Source of the DNA: Poriferisodalis sp965205175
Lineage (GTDB): Bacteria; Actinomycetota; Acidimicrobiia; Acidimicrobiales; Poriferisodalaceae
Assembly (NCBI RefSeq): GCF_965205175.1
Contig: NZ_OZ242038.1
Coordinates: 62,001 to 126,000 of the forward strand
Length of the DNA stretch: 64,000 nucleotides
Reading direction: 5' to 3'
In this document: piece after piece, positions 45,836-53,677 of the stretch
Layout: each line of letters starts with the position of its first letter
Position numbering within the stretch: the stretch's first letter is position 1
Program-made: the position numbers and the translations under genes
Notes under the pieces: generated by a model
Seen by the model: the letters and a program-made list of their open reading frames with translations, nothing else
What the model was told of the DNA's origin: nothing
Database searches by the model: none

Positions 45836-47401
45836 ATGACACCGGGCGACGCAGGCAACGCGCGCAACACGTCCAGCACCGCGGCACTCAGTACCTCGAC
45901 GGACAGCACGGAAGCCAAGCCAACGCCACGCGACGGCCTGGTGGCAGTCGTGAAGCGGGACTGCCCCACCTGCGAACTCGTCGCGCCAGTGCTGGCGGAC
46001 ATCGAGGCTCGGGACTCGCTCACCGTGTTCACCCAGGACGATCCGCTGTTCCCCGAGGCGGTCTCCGCCAGAGTCCGCGACGACGACCTCAGCTTCTCCT
46101 GGCACCACGACATCGAGACCGTGCCGACGCTGATGCGCTTCGTCGGCGGGCAGGAACGCGGACGCATCGTGGGCTGGTCCCGCGCCGAGTGGGAGTCGTT
46201 CACCGGTCTCGAGGCTTTGGGCGTACAGCTGCCTGAGCATCGTCCGGGCTGCGGCTCGCTCTCGGTGGACCCGGCGCACGCGGAGGTGTTGGCGGCGCGC
46301 TTCGGCGGGTCGACGATGACCGCTCGTCGGGTGGAGTTCGGCAGCCAAGAGGACGTCCACGAGGCGATGTTCGACCGAGGCTGGTCCGACGGCCTGCCGC
46401 TGGTGCCGCCGACCGCCGCGCGGGTCGCGGCGATGCTGGCGGGAACCTCGCGGGCGCCGAGCGAGGTGGTCGCCAATGTCGCTCCGGACTTGACGGACTG
46501 CACGGTGGAGAAAGCGGCCGTCAACGCCGTCATGGCCGGCTGCCGGCCCGAGTACTTCCCGGTTGTGCTCGCAGCGCTGACGGCCGTATGCAACGACACC
46601 TTCAACATGCACGGGCTGCTGGCCACGACCATGCCGGTGGGGCCGGTGCTCGTGGTGAACGGGCCGATAGCCCGTGACATCGGCATGAACAGCGGCATGA
46701 ACGTCTTCGGCCAAGGCAATCGTGCCAACAGCACGATCGGCCGAGCGGTGCAGCTGATCGTCCGCAACGTGGGCGGCGGTCGACCGGGCGAGGTGGATCG
46801 AGCCGCGCTAGGCCAGCCCGGAAAGGTGGGCTTCTGCTTCGCTGAGATCGAAGATGAGCATGACACGCAGGCTGACGGCAGCGCTGGGAACACAGCTGCG
46901 CGCGGCTGCTGGGCGCCGTTGTGTACCGACTTCGGCTATCCGGCTGGCACCAACACGGTGACCGCATTCCCGGGCGAGGCGCCCCGCTCGGTGGTGGACC
47001 AGCTCGCTCGCGACCCCGAGTCGCTGGCACGCACCTTGGCGGCAGCGCTGATCGCGCTGCATCATCCGAAGCTGGTGCTCGGATTCGATGCACTCCTGGC
47101 GATTGCGCCAGATCACGCTCGTGTGTTCATCGACAGCGGCTGGACACGCAATCAGATCGCCGAACGCATCAACGAACTGACGACCCGTCCCGGCGCCGAG
47201 TTGGTACGAGGTGCCGGCGGCATCGCCGAAGGGGTGCCCGAGTTCTTGGCCGGGTCGAACCTGCCCAAATTCCGCGAAGGCGGCCTGCACCTCGTGTACT
47301 GCGGCGGCGGGGCAGGCCTGTTCTCCGCCGTCATCGGCGGCTGGGTCAACGGCGAGGTGGGCGCTCAGCCGGTATGCGTCGAGATCAACCCGTGGCGCTA
47401 G
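45836..47401 (+). CDS. Thioredoxin-domain protein with a large GWSDGLP-type domain, upstream of the UGSC selenoprotein
   Basis: The protein has 521 residues. After a Thr/Ser-rich lead, residues 33-130 form a thioredoxin-like fold with active site C43-P-T-C46 (KRDCPTCE) and cis-proline P97 (ETVPTLM). Residues 165-521 are a separate domain that opens RGWSDGLPLVPPT and contains conserved-looking Cys, Asn and Gly stretches (DLTDCTVEKAAVNAVMAGC, NSGMNVFGQGNRANSTIGRA, YCGGGAGLFSAVI). I recall the GWSDGLP domain near UGSC proteins but know of no assigned function. It is followed after 151 bp by the UGSC gene on the same strand, so the thioredoxin part may reduce the selenoprotein or its substrate. 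Confidence 0.75.
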   Translation: MTPGDAGNARNTSSTAALSTSTDSTEAKPTPRDGLVAVVKRDCPTCELVAPVLADIEARDSLTVFTQDDPLFPEAVSARVRDDDLSFSWHHDIETVPTLMRFVGGQERGRIVGWSRAEWESFTGLEALGVQLPEHRPGCGSLSVDPAHAEVLAARFGGSTMTARRVEFGSQEDVHEAMFDRGWSDGLPLVPPTAARVAAMLAGTSRAPSEVVANVAPDLTDCTVEKAAVNAVMAGCRPEYFPVVLAALTAVCNDTFNMHGLLATTMPVGPVLVVNGPIARDIGMNSGMNVFGQGNRANSTIGRAVQLIVRNVGGGRPGEVDRAALGQPGKVGFCFAEIEDEHDTQADGSAGNTAARGCWAPLCTDFGYPAGTNTVTAFPGEAPRSVVDQLARDPESLARTLAAALIALHHPKLVLGFDALLAIAPDHARVFIDSGWTRNQIAERINELTTRPGAELVRGAGGIAEGVPEFLAGSNLPKFREGGLHLVYCGGGAGLFSAVIGGWVNGEVGAQPVCVEINPWR

Positions 47402-47487
47402 CCGGCTCCCGCCGCGCGCGCCTCGGCGGGAGCGGTGCCCTGCCGCATCAGCGGGCCGTCCTGGCGGCGCAGTCGTCGGCGGACGGC

Positions 47488-47493
47488 TACAGT
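47488..47493 (+). promoter_or_regulatory. Possible -10 element upstream of the UGSC gene
   Basis: TACAGT lies 59 nt before the UGSC ATG. Unlike the leaderless genes, this one would have a leader of about 50 nt with a strong AGGGGGG ribosome binding site. Confidence 0.3.
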
Positions 47494-47552
47494 CGCAGCA
47501 GCCCACATCGAGCACGGCACATCCGTGAGCGGCAAACCACAGGGGGGATGCC

Positions 47553-48071
47553 ATGAGCACCGTCGTCTTGGATCCGACGAATGAGGCCGCGCCAGCACAC
47601 CGAGCGAGGGTCGCCCGCCCGGACTCGCTGGACGGCCTCACGGTGGGCCTGCTCGACATCAGCAAGCCCCGTGGCGACCTCTTTTTGAACCGGTTGGAGG
47701 AGCGACTGTCCGAGCGGGGCATGCGTGTCGAGCGCTACGCCAAGCCCACGTTCACCAAGCCGGCACCGGTCGACCTGCGCCACGAGATCGCCACCAAGTG
47801 CGATGTGGTGATCGAAGCGCTGGCCGATTGAGGCAGTTGCACGTCGTGCAGTGTGCACGACATCGCCGATCTGGAGCGCCGTGGCATCCCCTCCGTGTTC
47901 GTCGCCACCGTGCAGTTCGTCGACGGTGCCGAGGCGCAGGGCAAGGCGCTCGGCTTCGACCCCGCAGCTGTCTGGGTGGAGCACCCCATCCAGGATCGCA
48001 CCGACGACGAAATGGTCGCCATCGCCGACAAGGCCTTCGACGAACTGATCGAACAGCTCGTAGCTGCCTGA
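47553..48071 (+). CDS. UGSC-family selenoprotein, TGA at 47829-47831 read as Sec
   Basis: Read through one TGA, the frame gives 172 residues. The motif is ALAD-U93-GSCTSCSVHD, the defining U-G-S-C of the UGSC (seleno)protein family, in which some members have Cys at this position. The N-terminal half (GLTVGLLDISKPRGDLFLNR) and the C-terminal half (ERRGIPSVFVATVQF, HPIQDRTDDEM) form one continuous Rossmann-like fold across the TGA. A perfect 8-bp hairpin starts 11 nt after the TGA. An AGGGGGG site lies a few bases before the ATG. Gene callers would split it into a 92-residue fragment and a GTG-started 72-residue fragment. The reaction is unknown; the Sec/Cys set implies redox chemistry. Sits after the thioredoxin/GWSDGLP gene. 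Confidence 0.92.
47843..47861 (+). promoter_or_regulatory. Predicted bacterial SECIS hairpin in the UGSC gene
   Basis: GTCGTGCA (47843-47850) and TGCACGAC (47854-47861) pair perfectly over 8 bp around a GTG loop (47851-47853). The loop begins with G and lies 19 nt after the TGA, within the 16-37 nt range known for bacterial SECIS elements. Confidence 0.8.
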
Positions 48072-48182
48072 GCCCCGGGCCGACCGGCGAACTGACCATC
48101 GCTGCTGACGCAAGCCCACGGCACACCAAGATTGCTGCGCGACCTCGCCGGATGGTCCGCTGCCCGCCGTCTGCGCGTTCAG

Positions 48183-49094
48183 CTATGGGAAGCTGTCTGG
48201 TGCACGCGAGCCGAGCCGAAGCCGGCGTTCGACGGTGCTCGCCAAGCCCTCGGCGACCAGCGCGGCAACGATCCGCTCAGCCCGTTGCGCATCGTGGGCC
48301 AAGTTCATGGCGATGGCTGCGTCAGCGCCGTCAAGGTCCCGGTCTGCCAATGCAGCCAGCAGCCGGCCCCGGGCTTGGCGGTCGCTGCCTTCGAACGGCG
48401 CCTGCCTCGCACTGACGCCGGCGCTGCGTAGGGCCGGGTCCGGTGCATCTGAGCCGGCCCAACTGCACCAGCGCTGCACGGGGCACAGCCCGCACCTCGG
48501 GTTCCGCTTGGTGCAGACCTTGGCGCCGAGGTCCAGCATCGCCTGATTCCACGACCAGCTCTCGCCGGGCGGCACGTGTACGTCCGCTGCTCGCTGTGCC
48601 TGCGCCAACGCGAGGCGGCTGCCGAACCAGCGCGCCAAGATGCGGCCCACATTGGTATCGACGACTCCGGCGTCGAGGCCCCAGGCGAACGCCTGCACTG
48701 CCCGCGCTGTGTAGGGACCCACACCGGGCAACGCCAGGAGTGCCTCCAGATCGGCTGGCACCTGGCCGCCGTGGCGCTGCGTGACCAAGGTCGCCGTATG
48801 CCACAGGTTGCGTGCTCGCCGGGGATAGCCCAGTCCCTGCCAAGCGCTCAATACCTCCGCCAGCTCGGCGCGTGCAAGCAGCTCAACCGTCGGCCAGTGC
48901 GCGGCGAATTGCTCGAAATACGGCACGACTCGATCCGCTTGCGTCTGCTGGAGCATGAACTCGGACATCAGCACGAGCCACGGGTCGCGGGTGCGCCGCC
49001 ACGGCAGATCTCTCCGCTGCGCTTCCCACCACTGCATCAGCGCTGCGCATCGGCGGCGCCGTCGCTGTCGTTCAGCTGCGACCGACAGCCGCAT
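48183..49094 (-). CDS. mutY: A/G-specific adenine glycosylase MutY
   Basis: The protein has 303 residues. The catalytic Glu is in SEFMLQQTQADRV, the helix-hairpin-helix is LPGVGPYTARAV, the catalytic Asp is in GVVDTNVGRI, and the [4Fe-4S] loop is CTKRNPRCGLCPVQRWC. It removes adenine mispaired with 8-oxoguanine. The C-terminal MutT-like domain of E. coli MutY is missing or very short, as in several actinobacteria. The first ATG overlaps the neighbouring MaoC gene by 23 bp; the ATG at 49037 would avoid this but leaves a very short lead. Confidence 0.92.
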   Translation of the reverse strand: MRLSVAAERQRRRRRCAALMQWWEAQRRDLPWRRTRDPWLVLMSEFMLQQTQADRVVPYFEQFAAHWPTVELLARAELAEVLSAWQGLGYPRRARNLWHTATLVTQRHGGQVPADLEALLALPGVGPYTARAVQAFAWGLDAGVVDTNVGRILARWFGSRLALAQAQRAADVHVPPGESWSWNQAMLDLGAKVCTKRNPRCGLCPVQRWCSWAGSDAPDPALRSAGVSARQAPFEGSDRQARGRLLAALADRDLDGADAAIAMNLAHDAQRAERIVAALVAEGLASTVERRLRLGSRAPDSFP

Positions 49095-49593
49095 CGTCGC
49101 TGTACGGGAAGCGACGCTCGGGTGCGGCCTCGCGCTTCCAGATCAGGACCTTGCGTCGAAAGCAGCAGACCTCTTCGGAGCGCTGGTTGAACGCGCGTGT
49201 CTTGACCGTCACCACCCCTCGGTCGGGCCGCGAGCCGGACTCCCGCTTGTCGAGCACCTCGGTGACCGCGTAAATCGTGTCCCCGTGGAACGTCGGGCGC
49301 GAATGCGTCAGCGACTCCACTTCCAAGTTGGCGATGGCTGCGCCGCTGACGTCGGGCACGCTCATGCCCAGCACCAGCGAATACACCAGATTGCCGACCA
49401 CCACGTTGCGTCCGTGAACCGTCTCGTGCTGCGCGAACCACTCGTTGGTGTGCAGCGGATGATGGTTCATCGTGATCATGCAGAACAGATGATCGTCGGC
49501 CTCGGTGACGGTCTTTCCGGGCCAGTGCCGGTACACGTCGCCGACCTCGAAGTCCTCGAAGTAGCGGCCGAAGGGGCGGTCATGAACGGTCAC
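49072..49593 (-). CDS. MaoC-like dehydratase resembling mesaconyl-CoA hydratase
   Basis: The protein has 173 residues from a GTG at 49593, with GGAG about 7 nt upstream. A single hot-dog domain opens FGRYFEDFEVGDVYRHWPGK and has TMNHHPLHTNEWFA, GMSVPDVSGAAIANLE and PTFHGDTIYAVTEVLDKRES. This closely follows my memory of the short MaoC proteins next to ethylmalonyl-CoA pathway genes in Streptomyces (mesaconyl-CoA hydratase). It is divergent from a gene resembling methylsuccinyl-CoA dehydrogenase, the preceding step. Assignment to that pathway is inferred from resemblance and context. Confidence 0.8.
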   Translation of the reverse strand: MTVHDRPFGRYFEDFEVGDVYRHWPGKTVTEADDHLFCMITMNHHPLHTNEWFAQHETVHGRNVVVGNLVYSLVLGMSVPDVSGAAIANLEVESLTHSRPTFHGDTIYAVTEVLDKRESGSRPDRGVVTVKTRAFNQRSEEVCCFRRKVLIWKREAAPERRFPYSDDAAVGRS

Positions 49594-49816
49594 GTCATGC
49601 TCCGTGCGGTGATAGCGGTGGGCGGGCCCAGCGAGCAGGCTGGTCGGCCTGGCGCGGGGCGGACCCAGAGGGCGGGCCGCGTCATCGTAGAGCTTGGGCG
49701 CAGGGCATCGGGCGTCCGCCCATCTGGCGCCTGCCAGCCGGATCGTCGCTGACGCCTCGGCATGGCGCACGGTCGGGGCACCCACAAACGAAGCCCACAG
49801 CCAGCCGTGGTGCCCA

Positions 49817-49822
49817 TAGCCT
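49817..49822 (+). promoter_or_regulatory. Predicted -10 element of the acyl-CoA dehydrogenase gene
   Basis: TAGCCT lies 8 nt before the GTG at 49831. Confidence 0.4.
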
Positions 49823-49830
49823 GAGCCCCC

Positions 49831-51432
49831 GTGAGCACGACGCCAACGACGGGCACACTGCCTGCACCCGACATGGAAGCCGCGGCACAGGCGCTGGCAG
49901 TCGGCGCCGCAGCGGCTGCCCGAGCCGGCGCACACGCAGTGGGCCTCGGCGACGAGCATCAGTGCTTCCTGTACGACCTGGCGCACACCGCATCGGCAAT
50001 GAAGATCTGCGAGCCGCTGCTCGACTGGGGGTCGCGCGGCGAGGCCGAGGCGGGCTTGGCCTGCGGGTTCATCGCAGACGTCCTCGGCGAGTTCCAGGCT
50101 CGCCTGTTCGCACGTGAATCGCAGTGGGGTCTCGAAGCAGGCGTACTGGACGGCGTCCGGGACTTCGTGGCGGCCTATCGCGACCCGGCGTTCGTCGCCG
50201 CACTCGCCGGAGTGGAGGCGCCCAGCCACCTCGACGAGGACTTCGAGCTCGTCGGGCAGACCTTCCGACGGTTCGGCCAGGACAAGATCGCGTCCGCCGC
50301 CGAGCACATCCACCGCGCGGATGCGGACATCGACGAGGAGATCATCTCCGGACTGGCCGAATTGGGCTGCTTCGGATTGTCGGTCCCCGAGGAGTACGGC
50401 GGATTCGCCTCCGGTACCGAGAGCGACTATCTCGGCATGGTCATCGCCACCGAGGAGCTGTCCCGGGCGTCGTTGGGGGCCGGCGGCTCGCTCATCACTC
50501 GACCCGAGATCTTGACGCGGGCGCTGGAGCGAGGCGGTACCGAGGAGCAGAAGCGGCACTGGTTCCCGCGGATCGCCACCGGCGAGACGATGGTGGCCGT
50601 GGCGGTCACTGAACCCGACTACGGCAGCGACGTGGCCAACTTGGCGGTGACTGCCAACCCGACCGAAGGCGGTTGGCTGATCTCGGGCACCAAGACGTGG
50701 TGTACCTTCGCCGGCCGCGCCGACGTCCTGATGCTGCTGGCGCGCACGGATCCCGATCGACGCAAGGCCCACCGAGGGCTCAGCCTGTTCATCGTGCCCA
50801 AGCCCCGGGCTGCGGGCCACTCATTCCAGTTCAGCGGCGAACGCAGCGGCACGATCGAGGGACGGGCCATTCCCACGCTGGGCTACCGCGGCATGCACAG
50901 CTTCGAGATCGCCTTCGACAACTGGTTCGTGCCGGCGGAGAACCTCATCGGCGGCAGCGACGGCATCGGGCAGGGCTTCTATCTGCAGATGGCAGGGTTC
51001 GAGAACGGAAGGCTGCAGACGGCTGCTCGCGCTGTGGGTGTGATGCAGGCGGCCTACGACGAGGCCCGTTCCTATGCGCAGGAGCGCAGGGTGTTCGGCC
51101 AGCCCATCGCCGAGTACCAGCTCACGCAGGCGAAGCTGGGACGCATGGCCGCGATCATCGCTGCCGCCCGCCAGTACAGCTACGAAGTGGCGCGCATGAT
51201 GGCGCGAGGTAACGGCGCGCTGGAGGCCTCCATGATCAAGGCCTACGTCTGCAAGGCCGCCGAGTGGGTGACCCGCGAAGCACAGCAGCTGCACGGCGGC
51301 TTCGGTTATGCCGAGGAGTACACGGTGAGCCGGCTCTTCGTGGACGCGCGGGTGCTGTCCATCTTCGAAGGAGCGGACGAGACGCTGTGCCTCAAGGTCA
51401 TCGCACGGCGGCTCCAAGCGCAGCACGCGTAA
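49831..51432 (+). CDS. Long acyl-CoA dehydrogenase resembling (2S)-methylsuccinyl-CoA dehydrogenase
   Basis: The protein has 533 residues. An N-terminal helical extension of about 150 residues precedes the dehydrogenase fold, which begins near residue 165. Motifs include LSVPEEYGGFAS, VAVTEPDYGSDVANLA, RRVFGQPIAEYQLTQAKLGR, and QQLHGGFGYAEEYTVSRLF followed by SIFEGADETLCLKV. Methylsuccinyl-CoA dehydrogenases (Mcd) have this length and N-terminal extension and these C-terminal motifs. It would oxidise methylsuccinyl-CoA to mesaconyl-CoA, passing electrons to ETF. The divergent MaoC gene fits the next step. Another acyl-CoA dehydrogenase role cannot be excluded. Confidence 0.85.
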   Translation: MSTTPTTGTLPAPDMEAAAQALAVGAAAAARAGAHAVGLGDEHQCFLYDLAHTASAMKICEPLLDWGSRGEAEAGLACGFIADVLGEFQARLFARESQWGLEAGVLDGVRDFVAAYRDPAFVAALAGVEAPSHLDEDFELVGQTFRRFGQDKIASAAEHIHRADADIDEEIISGLAELGCFGLSVPEEYGGFASGTESDYLGMVIATEELSRASLGAGGSLITRPEILTRALERGGTEEQKRHWFPRIATGETMVAVAVTEPDYGSDVANLAVTANPTEGGWLISGTKTWCTFAGRADVLMLLARTDPDRRKAHRGLSLFIVPKPRAAGHSFQFSGERSGTIEGRAIPTLGYRGMHSFEIAFDNWFVPAENLIGGSDGIGQGFYLQMAGFENGRLQTAARAVGVMQAAYDEARSYAQERRVFGQPIAEYQLTQAKLGRMAAIIAAARQYSYEVARMMARGNGALEASMIKAYVCKAAEWVTREAQQLHGGFGYAEEYTVSRLFVDARVLSIFEGADETLCLKVIARRLQAQHA

Positions 51433-51460
51433 CGGCGCATCCCACCCGAGGCGTGCGGGC

Positions 51461-51466
51461 TACCGT
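51461..51466 (+). promoter_or_regulatory. Predicted -10 element of the eIF2B-like gene
   Basis: TACCGT lies 6 nt before the GTG at 51473, in the 40-bp gap after the dehydrogenase gene. Confidence 0.4.
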
Positions 51467-51472
51467 CGGCGT

Positions 51473-52261
51473 GTGCATCCGATCGAGCACTTGCGCTACG
51501 TGGCTCGTGCGGGCGACCTGTCCCAAGAAGTGCTGGTGCGCGAGACCGCCTCAGCGCTCGGCGCGCTGTCGTCGGATCCCCAGTCGCTGGTCGTTGCCTG
51601 CCGCCGCATCCTGAGCAGGCATCCGATTGCCGGGGCGCTGTGGGCCATGGCGGCTCGTGTCTGCACGTCCTCGCAGCCGTATCGCGCTGCACGCGAGTTC
51701 GTGTCCGAGCTGCGCGCCGATGCCACCGCTGACCACGCTGCCGATGCGCTGCCCGAGGGTGCTGCGGTGTGCGTGATGGGCTGGCCTGACCTCGCCGCCG
51801 AGGGACTCGCACGACGACCCGACGTCTGCGTGCGCATCATCGACGCCTACGGCGAGGGCGCGGGCTTGGCCCGACGGCTGGCCGGCGAAGGCTGCGATGT
51901 GTCAGAGGTGCCGCTCACCGGCTTGGCAGCCGCGTGCTCGAGTGCCGAGGTGATCTTGGTGGAAGCAGCGGCCGCTGGTCCCGCTGCGGCGATTGCCGCG
52001 AGTGGCTCTCATGCCGCTGCTGCGGTCGGGTACGTCACGGGTGCGGACGTGTGGTGCGTGATCGGTCACGGCCGAGCGCTGCCGCCGCAGATGTTCGAAG
52101 CCGCCACAGCTGCCGTGGCGCATGAGCCGTGGGAACACGACGAAGAGATCGTGCCGTTCGGGTTGTTCAGCCAGGTCGTCGGTCCGAACGGCATCGAACC
52201 AGCCGCCGAATGGCAGCGTGCGGACTGCTCCCTCGCCCCGGAACTGCTCCGCCCCGCTTGA
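51473..52261 (+). CDS. Initiation factor 2B-like (NagB/RpiA-fold) protein of unknown function
   Basis: The protein has 262 residues and no signal peptide. The N-terminal part is helical; the C-terminal half has the pattern of the eIF2B-alpha/MtnA fold: VRIIDAYGEGAGLARRLA, SAEVILVEAAAAGP, and AAAVGYVTGADVWCVIG. In eukaryotic-type members the middle stretch carries an Asp-Gly for substrate contact; here the region is Ala-rich and degenerate, so enzymatic activity is doubtful. Separate transcription is suggested by its own -10 hexamer. It may be an actinobacterial regulator or sugar-phosphate enzyme; unresolved. Confidence 0.55.
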   Translation: MHPIEHLRYVARAGDLSQEVLVRETASALGALSSDPQSLVVACRRILSRHPIAGALWAMAARVCTSSQPYRAAREFVSELRADATADHAADALPEGAAVCVMGWPDLAAEGLARRPDVCVRIIDAYGEGAGLARRLAGEGCDVSEVPLTGLAAACSSAEVILVEAAAAGPAAAIAASGSHAAAAVGYVTGADVWCVIGHGRALPPQMFEAATAAVAHEPWEHDEEIVPFGLFSQVVGPNGIEPAAEWQRADCSLAPELLRPA

Positions 52262-52396
52262 GCCAGCAACATCGCAGCGCCCTCAAGGCCGAACAACGCG
52301 CCACCGTCACAGTGCCCATCCGCGCAGATGCCGGGAACATCTCGCCGCCATCTCACCACGCGCAAACGGACTCATGCAAATCCACCAATTGTGCGC

Positions 52397-52402
52397 TACA
52401 TT
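52397..52402 (+). promoter_or_regulatory. Predicted -10 element of the DUF4238 gene
   Basis: TACATT lies 8 nt before the ATG at 52411. Confidence 0.4.
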
Positions 52403-52410
52403 AGGTCTCG

Positions 52411-53523
52411 ATGGCCCCCGATCCGGCACAACACTACATCAGCAAATTCTTGATCAAGCAGTGGGCGCAGAACGACGAAGTCGGCGTCGTGTGCATGTAC
52501 CATCGTGACGGCGTCAAAGTGAGCATGTCGAAAAGGGGTAAGGGATTACACCACATTCGGCATCTGTCCACGGCAGACATGGAGAATGATTGGTCTCGCG
52601 AAGAGTTCGACATGAGCAAGGTGATAGCGGGACTATCCGAATTGGTGGGGTCGCGTCGGCAGTGTCGTAAGGCGATGGAGAAGTTCATATCTGTCCCCGA
52701 ACACCACAATACCCTGAAGCGACTGGTCGCACTGCATTACAGTCGTTCTCTGAGCGTCGCTGCACGGCAATGGATCGTTTCAGAAAACGGCATACTCGAT
52801 GATGTCGAATCAACGGCACATATTATAGCGCGCGAAAATGAAGTCAGGGATTTCTACAAGTGTGGAATTCAAATCAATGTCTTTCCTCCGAGTGAGCCAA
52901 TTGTATTGGGCGCTTTTCCCGTATTTCATGCACAGGATTGGGGAGGCCACGGCGCAGGAACTGCTCTATTCATGATGCCGTTGACGCCGCGGATTGTCGT
53001 CTGCGGCACACCCGAAGTCGCCGCTGGTGATGTCAATGTAGTGCGCGCAAGCGCAGATAGTGTCGAGACACTGAAGTGGCAGTTAGCGGGAACCCCGGAC
53101 CAATTTGCGTCACCATATGTAATCTGTCACCCCTCCTCGCTCAGTCGCGTAAAGAAGCAGTCATTGGGCTTGACCGAGGGAGGCGAGCTTCATTGGATCT
53201 CGATCAAAGATCGCGTAAGCTCATGTGAATCTCAGGCCGGTGTTGGGCTTAGCGACGATTTGCAAGCGCTTCTCCGATATGAGAAATGTTGTCGATATCG
53301 GTTCGAGAACAGATCGATAGAGGAGTCCGAAAAGGCCAAGATGCGGCAGAAACTGGTGGAGAATGCCCAAAAGATGCAGTGCGACCTTGATGAACTTCAA
53401 GTACCTATCTGCTGTTGCAAGAAACACCGAGAGAACCAGATGACCGGTGAGATGTGGAGCACGCTGTTTCCTCAAGTTGTCTGTGACAACATCCGCCGTC
53501 AGAAGAATGTGGAACGGCACTGA
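52411..53523 (+). CDS. DUF4238 family protein on a lower-GC segment
   Basis: The protein has 370 residues. The start APDPAQHYISKFLIKQWA matches the HY-x-x-x-F-L pattern that opens DUF4238 proteins, whose function is unknown. The C-terminal part is Cys-rich (YEKCCRYRF, ICCCKKHREN) and helical. Base composition is clearly lower in G+C than all neighbours, and codons ending in A or T are common, pointing to recent transfer. DUF4238 genes occur often in accessory and defence islands; here it is alone except for the 13E12 gene behind it. Confidence 0.75.
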   Translation: MAPDPAQHYISKFLIKQWAQNDEVGVVCMYHRDGVKVSMSKRGKGLHHIRHLSTADMENDWSREEFDMSKVIAGLSELVGSRRQCRKAMEKFISVPEHHNTLKRLVALHYSRSLSVAARQWIVSENGILDDVESTAHIIARENEVRDFYKCGIQINVFPPSEPIVLGAFPVFHAQDWGGHGAGTALFMMPLTPRIVVCGTPEVAAGDVNVVRASADSVETLKWQLAGTPDQFASPYVICHPSSLSRVKKQSLGLTEGGELHWISIKDRVSSCESQAGVGLSDDLQALLRYEKCCRYRFENRSIEESEKAKMRQKLVENAQKMQCDLDELQVPICCCKKHRENQMTGEMWSTLFPQVVCDNIRRQKNVERH

Positions 53524-53643
53524 TCTTTGGATTCGGTGGCCCAAAGCAGGACCGCTCCACGGACATCGTCACGTGAATGCGAGAATCGCTGATCTCGTAT
53601 CGCCGTTCACAGTCTGTCCATCAAGCGCCTTACCAAATTGACG

Positions 53644-53671
53644 TTGTATTGTTTGGGTTTCGTGCTAGAGT
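53644..53671 (+). promoter_or_regulatory. Predicted promoter of the 13E12-type gene
   Basis: TTGTAT (53644-53649), a 16-bp spacer and TAGAGT (53666-53671), then 6 nt to the GTG at 53678. The surrounding DNA is AT-rich for this genome. Confidence 0.45.
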
Positions 53672-53677
53672 GTTTGT

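Noticed and set aside
47853..48071. A separate 72-residue gene starting at GTG
   Set aside because: It is in frame with the 92-residue piece before the TGA and completes the UGSC fold; the start codon is inside the SECIS stem region. It is the second half of the selenoprotein.
49072..50820. A 582-residue minus-strand protein covering the MaoC region
   Set aside because: Only the last 173 residues match a family. The rest is antisense to the acyl-CoA dehydrogenase gene and lacks domain character.
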